Source: Notospermus geniculatus (Eukaryota > Nemertea > Pilidiophora > Heteronemertea > Lineidae). From it: a stretch of 64,000 nucleotides of DNA. The stretch spans positions 42,291-106,290 of the forward strand of contig NMRB01002283.1 of assembly GCA_002633025.1 (NCBI GenBank). The letters run 5' to 3'. This document shows positions 50,032 through 60,240 of this stretch, piece by piece. The notes under the pieces were generated by a model, which worked only from the letters and a program-made list of their open reading frames with translations, was not told the origin of the DNA and searched no databases. The position numbers and the translations under genes were made by a program. Numbering within the stretch: the first letter of the stretch is position 1; every line of letters starts with the position of its first letter.

Positions 50032-51117
50032 CGTCCCTTTTTTCCCCATGTTCCCCTGCGCTGGTCTTTAGCATCAGAACAGACAGATCAACCCCTGAAC
50101 TATGTAACATTTCAGAAGAAGAACATCGGTGAATATGTCCAAGAAGGGACGCTGACGTTTTCCTCAAGTCGCAAGCTCTACATTCGATCTTCAACAGAAA
50201 CAACGTACCTGATTTATAATAGGGCTGAAAAGAACCATAGACACGTACAAACTGAACTGTTACTGACGATTCATTTATGCTCTTTCCACCCTCACACGTA
50301 TCCCATGTTTGAAGTCAAGTACCTAACTAACCTTACCATTACTAACTGCCATTACATGCCTATACCTTTCGGTATGAATTTTCTTTACATTGAACACGGC
50401 AACAAAAGACGAGAAATATTAGTAGTAATACATCTGATAGAGAAAGTTAAAACAAGAATCTTGTTAACCAAAACTCTTTGTCCCTGGTATCGTTTTCATC
50501 TCGTACATTCATGTAACATATTGGGTCGAGTCGCTGAAAGCCTAACTTGCCTGATGGGGGCGTCGTGTAGAAGAAAAATGTACTTGTTGTTAATTAGGTT
50601 ACGATTCAGTCCAAAAAATGGGACATCATCGTCGGTTTGGGAAAATGGAAAAATAACTGAAATAAAAAGCCCCCGTACGTGCTGGCTTGGACTACACTCT
50701 AAAAGAATGGACATCGCGGGGATACACACCAAACTCCACAAATATAAAAATCAAGGCTACACTGTATGGAGGAATGAAAGCTACAGAATCCATCACAGAA
50801 TTCGTCCGTTCGGGGACACGCCATATTGGAGAGCTGTCGTCTGCCATGCCGGCAGATTATATTATGAGGTTAGCAACGATAGATTTGTTCTTCTTGCTAG
50901 AGATATTAAGAGGAAGTACTTCTTTGTCAGTTTTTATCTCCCTCGTTGGGAAGGGGAGAACATCTATGTAACCAAGCTACACAAATTGAACAAGCGTCCG
51001 TACGAAATGGCAGTCGGTCAAAACGGCTTTATTTTTACATTTTCAGAGTCTTCTGATGAGGACAATAAACAAATATTACGTTCCTATAGACTTGTTAGAG
51101 AACAACCTTGGGTATGA
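50032..51117 (+). CDS. Unidentified 362-codon open frame
   Basis: The frame is open from just after a TAA (50023-50025) and TAG (50029-50031) to the TGA at 51115. The first ATG in the open frame that gives a long product is at 50305 (270 aa), but an acceptor-like CTTTAG at 50066-50071 could start an exon. I recognise no family. The protein is basic and rich in aromatic residues, with a beta-rich look in the second half (YWRAVVCHAGRLYYEVSND, KRKYFFVSFYLPRWEGE). No signal peptide or membrane segment is clear. It sits between a ribozyme-like motif and a foldback, so an ORF of a mobile element or a captured gene are both possible. A second frame of 94 codons overlaps at 50687 and is probably a shadow. 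Confidence 0.4.
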   Translation, partial: RPFFPHVPLRWSLASEQTDQPLNYVTFQKKNIGEYVQEGTLTFSSSRKLYIRSSTETTYLIYNRAEKNHRHVQTELLLTIHLCSFHPHTYPMFEVKYLTNLTITNCHYMPIPFGMNFLYIEHGNKRREILVVIHLIEKVKTRILLTKTLCPWYRFHLVHSCNILGRVAESLTCLMGASCRRKMYLLLIRLRFSPKNGTSSSVWENGKITEIKSPRTCWLGLHSKRMDIAGIHTKLHKYKNQGYTVWRNESYRIHHRIRPFGDTPYWRAVVCHAGRLYYEVSNDRFVLLARDIKRKYFFVSFYLPRWEGENIYVTKLHKLNKRPYEMAVGQNGFIFTFSESSDEDNKQILRSYRLVREQPWV

Positions 51118-51503
51118 TTTAGCGAGGTGCCACTACCAAAGGAATAATGCCACGGTCAAGCACAGGGACTTGACGCGTACGGGGTATGATGTTGTCAGCC
51201 CCCACGAACAATGTCCCGGCCCGAGAAAAAATATAAAGAGAGAAAAAAGAAAAGGGATCTAACTTCATGGCTGGGCTGCTTATGACTTTTTCACTTTAAA
51301 CCACGCTCACAGCAAAACTATTGGGTCGATTTTCATCAGAGTACTCTTAATCGAATCCTAAGACAATTCTCTTTCAGATAGAACATCAATTTTTATCCCA
51401 AAAAGGTTCTAACCACACAAAAAATCGAAGGGTTTGATGAAAAGTACCCCCAAATATCGCAATTACAAGGCAAACTGCACGCCGTTTTTGGCTGCTTGCC
51501 AGA

Positions 51504-52015
51504 AAGTAAGTGGCGACTTCTCGGCAACCAGACGGCCGATCGGCACATTCTATATACCAATGGATAGCTAGTAACATGCACTAAACCACTGACCTGCTGT
51601 CAAAAAAATTAATCCAAATATTCGGACTTTATTTGAGGTATTTGTCCAACTTTCTCACAAGATTGGCAAGATTTTCGTACATGACCGCCATGCTGACAAG
51701 GAAGTCGCACTGAATACTTTCCTCATCACTGATTGGTCGAAATAAAATCCTGTTTCAGTCCAATTTAAAAGGAATTTATTTCGACCAATCAGCGACGAGG
51801 GAATATTCAGTCCGGCATCCCCGTCAATATGGCGGTTCTAGGAAAATATCTTGCCAATCTTGGGAGAAAGTTGGACAAATACCTCAAATAAAGTCCGAAT
51901 ATTTGGATTAATTTTTTTGACAGCAGGTCAGTGGTTTAGTGCATGTTACTAGCTATCCATTGGTATATAGAATGTGCCGATCGGCCGTCTGGTTGCCGAG
52001 AAGTCGCCACTTACT
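51504..52015. mobile_element. Foldback element of about 512 bp
   Basis: The whole stretch is a palindrome. AGTAAGTGGCGACTTCTCGG at the left is mirrored by CCGAGAAGTCGCCACTTACT at the right, arms of over 200 bp with minor mismatches, and an A/T-rich centre with GATTGGTCGAAATAAA and its inverse. An N follows immediately at 52016. No coding capacity. Confidence 0.9.
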
Positions 52016-52405
52016 NACGCGTCAAGTCCCTGTGGTTTGGACAGTAAAGAAAATAATGAAGATACGATTCAATGTCCTGCAAGCAAGAGCACATCGGGGA
52101 ATCACATAAGTTCCTCGAGTAAAGAGTAAAACCAACTTTAAAACATGCATGCAGGACATTGAGACGCCTTTCCCAGGTATCAGACCCCAAGATGAGTTTC
52201 TTACAATAATCTCTCTTGTAATGGTATTTGAAGGCAGGTAGCGATGATGCCTCTTTGATTACTGGTGGAAGAGAGTTCCAAATCCGACAAGCAGAAGGTA
52301 AAAAAGAGTCTAAATACCGACTAGTTCTTCTAAATGGTGGCAGTAAATGATTGACATCACGTAAGGTGTCAAGTCTGTTTTGTCTTCTATTTATATGACC
52401 CTACC
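52016..52405 (-). pseudogene. Non-LTR retrotransposon reverse-transcriptase C-terminal remnant
   Basis: On the - strand an open stretch reads GHINRRQNRLDTLRD ... SFLPSACRIWNSLPP ... DTWERRLNVLHACFKVGF ... CDSPMCSCLQDIESYLHYFL. The RxWNSLP motif and the C-x-C...E...H-x-F-L arrangement are typical of the end of ORF2 of LINE-type elements (CR1/jockey/RTE-like). The polymerase core is absent, and the N at 52016 cuts the end. A 17-base inverted match (ACAGGGACTTGACGCGT) lies at 51163-51179. Confidence 0.75.
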
Positions 52406-52430
52406 TGCCAGAATCGGTTGGTGACACCGG

Positions 52431-53397
52431 ATTCGTAACTATCCTGTCACGTACTCCGGTCTATTCAGAGAACGATTGCGCGGTCCACAAGGAAAATGAT
52501 GTGAATATACCCACAATATAAACAAAGTTACAATGATCAGCTTTGATTTCACCTCTGAAGAACAACATTCTGATTTCCGTTCCGAATTTCGGCGACGACG
52601 TTTGAAATGATCTCATTCATTGGTTTCCTCTCGGGAGGCGCCTGGTCCTTGTATCTTCAAAAAACTCATGTACTAAGATCTTTGGTCGGTCAAACATTGG
52701 GGTGTGGCTGACATTGTTAGTAGTTTAAATCAGAATCCGCAGTTTCAAGACTTTGTTCCCTGGAAATTACTCGTGTGATGTTGATCAACATTTTTGAGCG
52801 ACTGACTACATGTACATCAAAATCTCATTGTGCTCTGTCTCCTCAGCAGTAAACACCAAATAATGTCTAGTGGTTGTTATCGATTAACTCGAGCAGCGAT
52901 TGTTATCATCATTGATTTGTTCAGTTTCTTTCGTTTGTTTTTGAAAAGTCGTAACGGCAAAATCTTTGAATAGCCCTGGTTACACTACATGAAATCCCCG
53001 TGTTTTTTGCGGTGACACTTATGAATTGCCGGGCTTCGAGAAACCCGTGTCTGAAAAACACGGGTTTTAGAGACACGGCAAGCTCGCCGTGCTTTTCGAA
53101 ATCCCCGTGTGTACGTTAGTTCTTTGCACGGCTACAGATGGCGCAGCCATTAAGTGACGTCGTTTTCGCGCCTCCAACAATGTGTGCCAATACAGAAATG
53201 ATCGAAGAGTCAATGCATGCAGCGCCCCTGTCGCCGTGCTAGTTAACTACAATGTAGTAGTGTGACCTCTCGCCGGGATTTTACTCTCATGTAAACCACT
53301 CATTGAAATAACCTTGCTCGATTCACACTATACGCGTGCCCTATGAAACGTGCCTAGAATATCGAATAGCGTATAGCTGTATGTAATAGGGGCCTAA
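52431..53397. other. No gene recognised
   Basis: Short frames only. CCCGTGTTTTT-type words around 52990-53110 are repeated in both directions (CCCGTGTC, CACGGGTT), perhaps a decayed hairpin element. Confidence 0.35.
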
Positions 53398-53652
53398 GGC
53401 TTCCTGTACATAGAAGTATACGGTAAACGAAAACACCGGTTAACAAAGGCATTCCGAGCATTCACCACCGTGAAGCCATTGTTAACCGGCGTTTTCGTAT
53501 CCCGCATACTTCTATGTCGTAAACGTCTATGTACATAGAAGTATACTGTATACGAAAACGCCTGTTGACAAAGGCTTCCCGAGGATTCATGGCCGTGAAG
53601 TCATTGTCAATCGGCGTTTTCGTATACCGTATACTTCTATGTACAGGAAGCC
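53398..53652. repeat. Two tandem palindromes with TACATAGAAGTATAC ends
   Basis: Two palindromes of about 115 bp stand head to tail. Each opens TACATAGAAGTATAC, holds a GAAAACRCCNGTTRACAAAGG arm with its inverse, and closes GTATACTTCTATG. The outer ends GGCTTCCTGTACATAG and CTATGTACAGGAAGCC are also inverse. Confidence 0.8.
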
Positions 53653-53666
53653 TAACGGAAGCCTAA

Positions 53667-53807
53667 AGGCGCCGCTCCACGTGACAGTTTTCTATGGAAA
53701 GTTTGCTGTCAGATAGTCAATTATTGCTGTCATACAGTACTGTGTGACAGCAATTCTGGCAGCAATATTTGACTCTCTGACAGAAAACTGTCACGTGGAG
53801 CGGCGCC
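53667..53807. mobile_element. Palindromic MITE ending GGCGCCGCTCCACGTGACAG
   Basis: The left AGGCGCCGCTCCACGTGACA and the exact inverse at the right enclose CTGTCAGATAGTCAA-type inner repeats. The right flank is TTAA, shared with the next element; the left flank reads CTAA or TAAA. Confidence 0.75.
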
Positions 53808-53811
53808 TTAA

Positions 53812-54036
53812 AGGGACTAGGAAAACCTAATCAACATAATAGAGTACAGGCTCGCTCCATACAAAACATACAGCGAGAGGTTCCCAGTGACGTGGTGAAT
53901 TCTCCATGGTGTGGTGATGACTGATTTGTCTGCGTGCCAGTAATTTAAAACACTTAGTTGAAAAAGTGGGAATTTAATATCATGAAAGACTAGCATTTTG
54001 TAGTAACCGAAGCTTGAAAATTTTTTCCTAGTCCCT
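53812..54036. mobile_element. TTAA-flanked MITE
   Basis: The ends AGGGACTAGGAAAA and TTTTCCTAGTCCCT are exact inverses, with TTAA on both sides (53808-53811 and 54037-54040). The interior has no coding capacity. Confidence 0.85.
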
Positions 54037-54359
54037 TTAATAAGCCTCGCCAAGGGACACGGCATTATTACTGAAATTGACAACAGAATGGTCAGTCATC
54101 TTGACGGAGCCTCTAAGGGCTGATTCATACTCGCTTGCGGACCGTCAAGCGCATGAAACTGATCGCAGGTTTCCACGACGTGAATGTGCACACGCAGTGA
54201 AATTGATCATAGTCATGTTAGTTGCTTCGTTAATCGGCTCTCAGTTGTTGAGTGAGAAGTGGTACGTCTGGTACATTATTATTAGCACCGAGCTATGGGC
54301 TCAGGACAGGATTAGGCTATACGCCCAGGATCCAGGTTTAGAACCCCCTACTATGCATT

Positions 54360-56847
54360 GTTGAAGTTAGTGCATAGTTATCCACCTCCTTGGTGTGTTA
54401 GGTTAGGGATAACGTTGTGTCGAGGTATATTAGTAGGCCGATATTAGAGATGGTCCGATCCAGCTTCGGGCTGAGAGTTACTAGTCCAGCGATAGGTTGT
54501 TTTGTAACTGTTTCAGTCATTCGTTGTTTCCATTAGGACATTTGTGAGATCCATTTTGATAGTTGTAAGAGTTAGGACCAAGGTGTTAGGCATATGGTCC
54601 CAGTAGTTTCTATTTTCGCACGTGTTGTTATTTTGCNGTCTGCCATCGGTATTTTATATGCCTTGGCGGCGGCCACTTTGTTGGAACTACGATCTTGGCC
54701 AGTGACATTTCACTTTATTCAGTGCTGTATCTCTGCAAATGTTGGAAACAAAGATAATGAAATGGTCCATGGACCATGTGGACCATGTGCTCACCGGGTT
54801 GGACATAGTCTAATGACAGAGGGAGGTACATATCAGTTATGAGCAATTGTAGCCTGGTTAATTTTCCATGGGCCATTGCCCCTTTAAATTTACGGAGCCT
54901 TGTGGGCTGCTGCCCTCTATCCGGGATTAGCCCGAACTAAAGTCCTGGTTAACATTCCTGAACACTACGCTGTTGGTTCCGCTTCTGAAATAGTTCCAAA
55001 ATTGGTAATTTTATTTCTAAATCACACTCTCCTAAATTCCTATATAATAGGGCGTTATTTGTATCTTAAATAATATGCAGGGTTTAGAAAGGATTTGCTA
55101 TTCCTAAAGTGTCCGTTATTATTTACAAAGATTGGTCCCTTTTCACTATCTGGTGTTTTTACCTTGTGTGTATTTATACCATTCTGTGTGATAGGGAGTG
55201 CACATGGAAAGTGCGGGAAAGAAAACCCCGATTTTGATTCTTCGTGAGAGAAAACATCCATTAAGTGATGAATTGATATGTACTAAGAAAAGACTTTTGC
55301 ACAGATGTGTTAAGAATATCGCTCTGTGTCAGTAGAACCCACTTCAGTGAGTGTTGAAGTAAGATCCTGCACTAATGGACCCGTTTATTTCGTTGTTGGA
55401 TCAGCCACAGAACCTGTGCTGTGTCCCATGGTAATGGTGTGTTAGGAACGGTGGTCCCATGTTACGTTAGCCTAGAAGGACTCTTCGTTCACGTACTGTT
55501 CATGCAGTGGTCACGGCCACATGTCGTATTCAGTGTGTTAGGAACGGTGGTCCCACGTCACGTCAGATTCTGAAGGATTTCCATTCACGTTATTGTTCAT
55601 GGCAGTGGTAACGGCCACACTTCGTATTCGGTCAGTTAGTCAGCGATAGTGTGTCATCATTTCTGGGGTTTAGAGGAGACGGACCATCATCGATTCGTTT
55701 ACGCGCCAGCAGGGAGAACATTGCCGAGTGCCATCTATTGGGGAGAAGTCATACCGTCGAGGGACTGTCATCGACCGAGCCGTTCTCTACGTGATGTTGG
55801 AGTAAATTGGATTTCTAGCTGGATTCATCCTATTTTCCCTTGGCCCTTGGACTGTTATGTAAACCCCTACCAGTGTACATGTATTGTATGTCTATGCAAG
55901 TTAGACAGGTGACTGCATCGGGTTTAGCTAGCTTAATTTTGCAGTGCATCTTTGCACCCCTTGTCATGGTAGAACGGCGTTAATCGGACTGTTCTCTAAA
56001 CCCTTTGGGGTCACTCGTCTTTGGTTGTCAATTGAGAATCAGTAATACATTACCATTTGGGCCGGTTATTTTGCCCACATTGGTATTTTCCACGCAATGT
56101 GACTGCATCGGGTTCTTTTGTAGCTCACTGTGCTTTTGCACCCCTTGGTCATCTCATGTTGAACGGCGGTAATCGGTCCGTTCTGGGAACCCTGTGGGGT
56201 CACTTTGCCTGAGTGTCGTCGTTTCCAGGAGAGTAGTGGTATCATTTGGGTTTTTCTACCCAATTTGGTGATCATCGTCGAACTGAGAATCCATTTTGGA
56301 GTTTATTGGTCTTTCTATAGGGTACGGTACCGGTACCATTGCGGTTATTTTGGCAGACTCGTCACTTCTGGTCACTATAAGTTGTTTCTTTGCGCTATGA
56401 CTGCATAAGTTGGATACATTGCCTACAATAGTGTCAGCAGGTCACAAGGCTACATAATACGCATACTATGCAGGTTTATATCTACACTTTAGTTGAAATT
56501 TTTGAGCGAGTTGATGTTCGACTTTTGAAATCGAGATTTAGTCATATCGTCCCATTTGACGTTTAAGGAGTACAGCTTCATCCTGCTGCGGTTTTATGTG
56601 TGGGTTAGCACCTGTGGCTGGATTGCTACTGGTCCAGGTCAGTTACGTTCCAATGTTCGTCGAAAATAATGAATGTTGAATAAATAAGATGTTTACGGGT
56701 ATTTCAGTGTGGCAGTGTTTTATTCCTAGGCCTAGTCCTCCTGCTTGATTCTAGACCCCCCTTGCACGGTGGACACACTCGGTCAAGTGCAGGGGTGACG
56801 ACACATTGCCTGGTGTGTTTTTAATACATACGTGCAAAAGGTGTTAC
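54360..56847 (+). mobile_element. Probable 5' long terminal repeat region of a retrotransposon
   Basis: The stretch ends ...GTGTTACA, directly before a primer-binding-site-like word. It contains an AATAAA at 56679-56684 and two internal tandem duplications: GTGTTAGGAACGGTGGTCCC near 55440 and 55535, and TGACTGCATCGGGTT near 55911 and 56100. The left limit is uncertain because no second LTR is in the window, so the coordinate is a guess. Confidence 0.45.
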
Positions 56848-56849
56848 AT

Positions 56850-56867
56850 ATTTTGGCGCCCAACGTG
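56850..56867 (+). promoter_or_regulatory. tRNA primer-binding site of the LTR element
   Basis: TTGGCGCCCAACGTGGGG has the TGGCGCCCAACGTGGGG form found right after the 5' LTR of many Ty3/Gypsy and BEL elements. It is followed about 210 bases later by the Gag start. Confidence 0.7.
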
Positions 56868-57078
56868 GGGCAGGTAGGATGTTTTCTTAGGTTGGGTGCT
56901 GCCACACTGTTTTTTCTTGCAGGCTCATGTTAGGCAAACCTTGAGTAGGCTTATAGTGGGACCATACTCATAGTATACACTTGGTATTAGGGTTTCAGGG
57001 TTCATTTTGCCTATCAATTCTTGCCAGTTACATTGAATCTAATCGATATTTTATTAAGTCTCTTTTCAGGGAGGAAAG

Positions 57079-57594
57079 ATGCACGAGCCGGATGAAGGTG
57101 GTGAAGGCGGGGGTGATCCCGCTCCCGCAGTTCCTGCAGCCCGTGGGGGTGGCGCAGCCCATGCAGCGGAGAGATCCTGGGTTAAGCGTTTGAAGACGTT
57201 TTCAGGTCGACGCCCCACTCCAGGTTCAGAGCACGATTGGGAGTCATGGGATTTTTATGCCACTCAGTTGATTGAAGATAACGATGTCCAAGACCAGACC
57301 AAACGCCAATTGTTGTTCCAGAGTCTTCTACAACCTGCATTGGGAGTTGCTCGTAGCTTGGGACGTGAGGTGCAGCCTGCCGGAATAGTTGAGGTCATCC
57401 AGATTTCTTATGGTTCAACTGAAGATGGTCACAGCCTCTTGTTGAAATTTTACAACACCACACAGAGTCAGGATGAGTTATCCAGTGTATATTTGCAGCG
57501 CCTCCAGGGGAGGCTACGTAAGGTAATCGATGCTGAGGGTACTCCTGAGGACGGCAGTTTTGCATTATTAGTGAAGCAGTTTTNCCTGGCAAAG
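57079..57594 (+). CDS. Gag-like protein with PNMA-type capsid domain (interrupted)
   Basis: A retrotransposon structural protein related to the PNMA family of domesticated Ty3/Gypsy Gag proteins. After a Gly/Ala/Pro-rich leader (residues 1-35), RLKTFSGRRPTPGSEHDWES is followed by a QLIEDNDVQDQTKRQLLFQS helix and a SLLQPALGVARSLGRE segment. These match the FSGR..P...E.D...W....T..I....V.D..KRR.LL.SL..PAL.V.R pattern of PNMA capsids. LKFYNTTQSQDELSSVYLQR continues the domain. The frame then meets an N at 57593 and a 33-bp repeat, so the capsid C-terminal part and any zinc knuckle are lost. No protease or polymerase is seen downstream. Intact Gag start plus primer site indicates a relatively young insertion. 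Confidence 0.8.
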
Positions 57595-57700
57595 CCATAC
57601 TTGCTTCAGAACAGTCACCTGGCAAAGCCATACTTGCTTCAGAATAGTCACCTGGCAAAGCCATACTTGTTTATTCTAGGTCACATGAACTGCCCCAGGG
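57595..57700 (+). repeat. 33-bp tandem repeat (three units)
   Basis: CTGGCAAAGCCATACTTGCT plus CAGAACAGTCAC is repeated almost three times directly after the N that ends the Gag frame. Eleven codons per unit keep the frame open but give no recognised protein. Confidence 0.85.
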
Positions 57701-58090
57701 AAGATGAACCAGTGAGCACCCTGGACGTCTGATTATTAGGTCGTATGGGTAGACACGTTGTGGTTGGTTGTCACCCCATGAGGTCTTGCTGTCTGGTGAG
57801 GTTGGACACCAACATCCAGGCTGGACATTCCCCCCACTTTACTACCGAATCCAAATTACCTAATATTTTTGCTCAGTCTTCACCAAACCAAGCGAGAGAG
57901 ACAGAACCAACCGAGCGAGATCGCTTTTGGACATTACCTATTCCAATCATGGTGACTTCAGAGAGAAAGGGAAAAAAGTCAATCCCCAGTTCCAGCGCCA
58001 GGAAAATAATTCTGACTTCATTTCTAGCCGTTGACGTTTGATTGATTAAAGACTGTTTGATGTGTGGTGTTCTTTCACCTGGGTATAACC

Positions 58091-59356
58091 ACGCTGGTGA
58101 CTCAGATTTTATCGTACGCTATGCACCTACTTCCGGTATAGCAGACGAATTTTTTGAAGTACTTTAAAATAACATTTTTAGTACCTTTAGAGATCTGAAC
58201 CACCCTGCCCCTATCACACACCCAATGAACTCGGACTGTAGTTCAACTACACGTAACAGTCTTTCTGAATAGTGGAGCGACATTGATCTACGCGACGAAA
58301 GTGCATAGGAAAGGTAGGTTTCGACTACAGAAATAGGATTTCTTTCCTTCCGTGGATTCTTAGAAGAATAGTTATCGGACAAATTTATAGTCCAACATAT
58401 TGTTCATCTACGCTCTGAATGATTTTGATGTAAAGCCCATACATTTCTGGAAAATCGCATTTTTGAAAAAGTTACCGTACGCCATTCACACAGCTGGGTG
58501 TTCTTGTACCGTACGCATGCACCTAACATTTGGCATCTGGTGCAAATTGGCTTCACATTGAAAATCATGCCTCGCCGTTTTGTCTGAGGGGTACATTTGT
58601 CATGCTTCTTGAAGATGTCATTCTCAATTGTTCTGCAGATACAGAAAAAGATCGTGTACCATCTATTTCGACTCGTACACATTTGTCGCACTTTCTATGC
58701 TTGACTCCATGGTGATGGTCGACATGGTCCTCGAAGCTGGACTTGTTATAGAACCACTTGTCACAGACAAGGCATTGCCTTCCCCTCTCACGGTCGTGCT
58801 TGGCCACCTGATGACTTCTGAGACTTGTTTTCGCTAAAAGAAGGCCACACACCTCACACAATGACTTCTGGACACTAGGCGCCTCCTCTTTTACAGTAGG
58901 AGCTATATGCGCAGTAACAGCTTGGCTAAAANNNNNNNNNNNNNNNNNNNNNNNNNNNNNNNNNNNNNNNNNNNNNNNNNNNNNNNNNNNNNNNNNNNNN
59001 NNNNNNNNNNNNNNNNNNNNNNNNNNNNNNNNNNNNNNNNNNNNNNNNNNNNNNNNNNNNNNNNNNNNNNNNNNNNNNNNNNNNNNNAACCCTTCCACTG
59101 TGATTGGTATGAGCAAAATGTTCGTCATATTGGCCTAACGCGTGCATTTTGGAAATTGGCATCAAAATTACGAAGTCACCATAGGTGACCAGCCATTCAT
59201 CAAAACCACAATGCCTTATCTTTCATATAATATGTTTACTACATTCGTAAAAGGGGTTGGGACAGAATTATTCTCATTTTTGTGCCCAACAAATATATTC
59301 GTCTGCTATACCGGAAGTAGGTGCATAGCGTACGATAAAATCTGAGTCACCAGCGT
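58091..59356 (-). mobile_element. Element with 60-bp perfect terminal inverted repeats
   Basis: 58091-58150 (from ACGCTGGTGACTCAGATTTT) is the exact inverse of 59297-59356. Between them lie C2H2 zinc-finger coding sequence on the - strand and an N run (58932-59087). Perfect long termini imply recent movement or gene conversion. Superfamily not determined; the target duplication is unclear. Confidence 0.85.
58565..58931 (-). CDS. C2H2 zinc-finger protein fragment inside the element
   Basis: The - strand frame after the N run encodes two C2H2 fingers, CEVCGLLLAKTSLRSHQVAKH and CLVCDKWFYNKSSFEDHVDHHH. A third begins CDKCVRVE and breaks off. The N-terminal side is hidden in the N run. It could be a DNA-binding part of a transposase or a captured host zinc finger. 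Confidence 0.65.
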
Positions 59357-60022
59357 GATAACGTGCTGTGCGAGACTCAACCTGACAGGTGGACATTCAA
59401 AAAAATGGAGCGAATGATTCGATTCGAGTCATGTCAATTTGTGGTCTTGGTGATGTCGGCAGGGTTCGTGCGGTCGAAGAGGTGGGTTGACTGCAAATCA
59501 AACATGTCGTTAGATTCGATGTAAACCAGCAGCACAAATTCATCAGGTAAACGGTGATCAGTGAAAGGATTACCATAAGAACAACGTCTAGATATTTCAG
59601 ATATAGGTATGTGGCCGACCATGATTGCTCAGCACCGTCATAGTTGCCTTATACAAAGCTTCCAAGCCAGACGTCAAAACCGAAAAAAACGACTACGTGC
59701 TGCCTACCAATGTGAATGCCCCATGAATGTTTTATGCAGCCTCTTCTAGAATTGAGATCAAATCACTGTTTGACCCATCTTGATACCATTCATCTCCATA
59801 ACGTGCGCTGAATGGGCCATTTATACTTCGTCTCCGGCTAAAAATGATCTGTATAACCATCGTACAGGGATCAATGGCATCCTTAAGGACTGCAGATAGA
59901 AGGGGAGGAAATGGTCAGGAAGGCGGTCATGCTAATGTTTGTCGTCCCACGCTATTGTGGCGATGTTCCAGGAACTATCAAACCACCTCGATCCATCTGA
60001 GGCGGTAGGTCTGGTAGACTTC
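59357..60022. other. No gene recognised
   Basis: Short frames only on either strand, no domain and no clear repeat. Confidence 0.35.
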
Positions 60023-60240
60023 ACCACATAATCTGAATACATCTCCTTATGGAGTCTAGACGTCACCACATAATCTGAATACATCTCGTTATGGAGTCTA
60101 GGCGTCACCACATAATCTGAATACATCTCCTTATGGAGTCTAGACGTCACCACATAATCTGAATACATCTCGTTATGGAGTCTAGACGTCACCACATAAT
60201 CTGAATACATCTTCTTATGGAGTCTAGGCGTCACCACATA
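60023..60240 (-). repeat. 42-bp tandem repeat, 5.2 copies
   Basis: The unit CACCACATAATCTGAATACA plus TCTCCTTATGGAGTCTAGACGT is repeated with a few alternating variants (CTCC/CTCG, AGAC/AGGC). The unit length is a multiple of three, and on the - strand it reads as a 14-residue repeat (EMYSDYVVTSRLHK-type). Whether this is translated is unknown. Confidence 0.9.

Noticed and set aside
49844-50203. Minus-strand frame of 119 codons opposite the unknown open frame
   Set aside because: It overlaps the ribozyme-like motif and the better-supported plus-strand frame, and has no recognisable domain.
58907-59188. Frames running through the N run
   Set aside because: Unknown bases translate to X and give no information; only the zinc-finger part 3' of the gap is supported.
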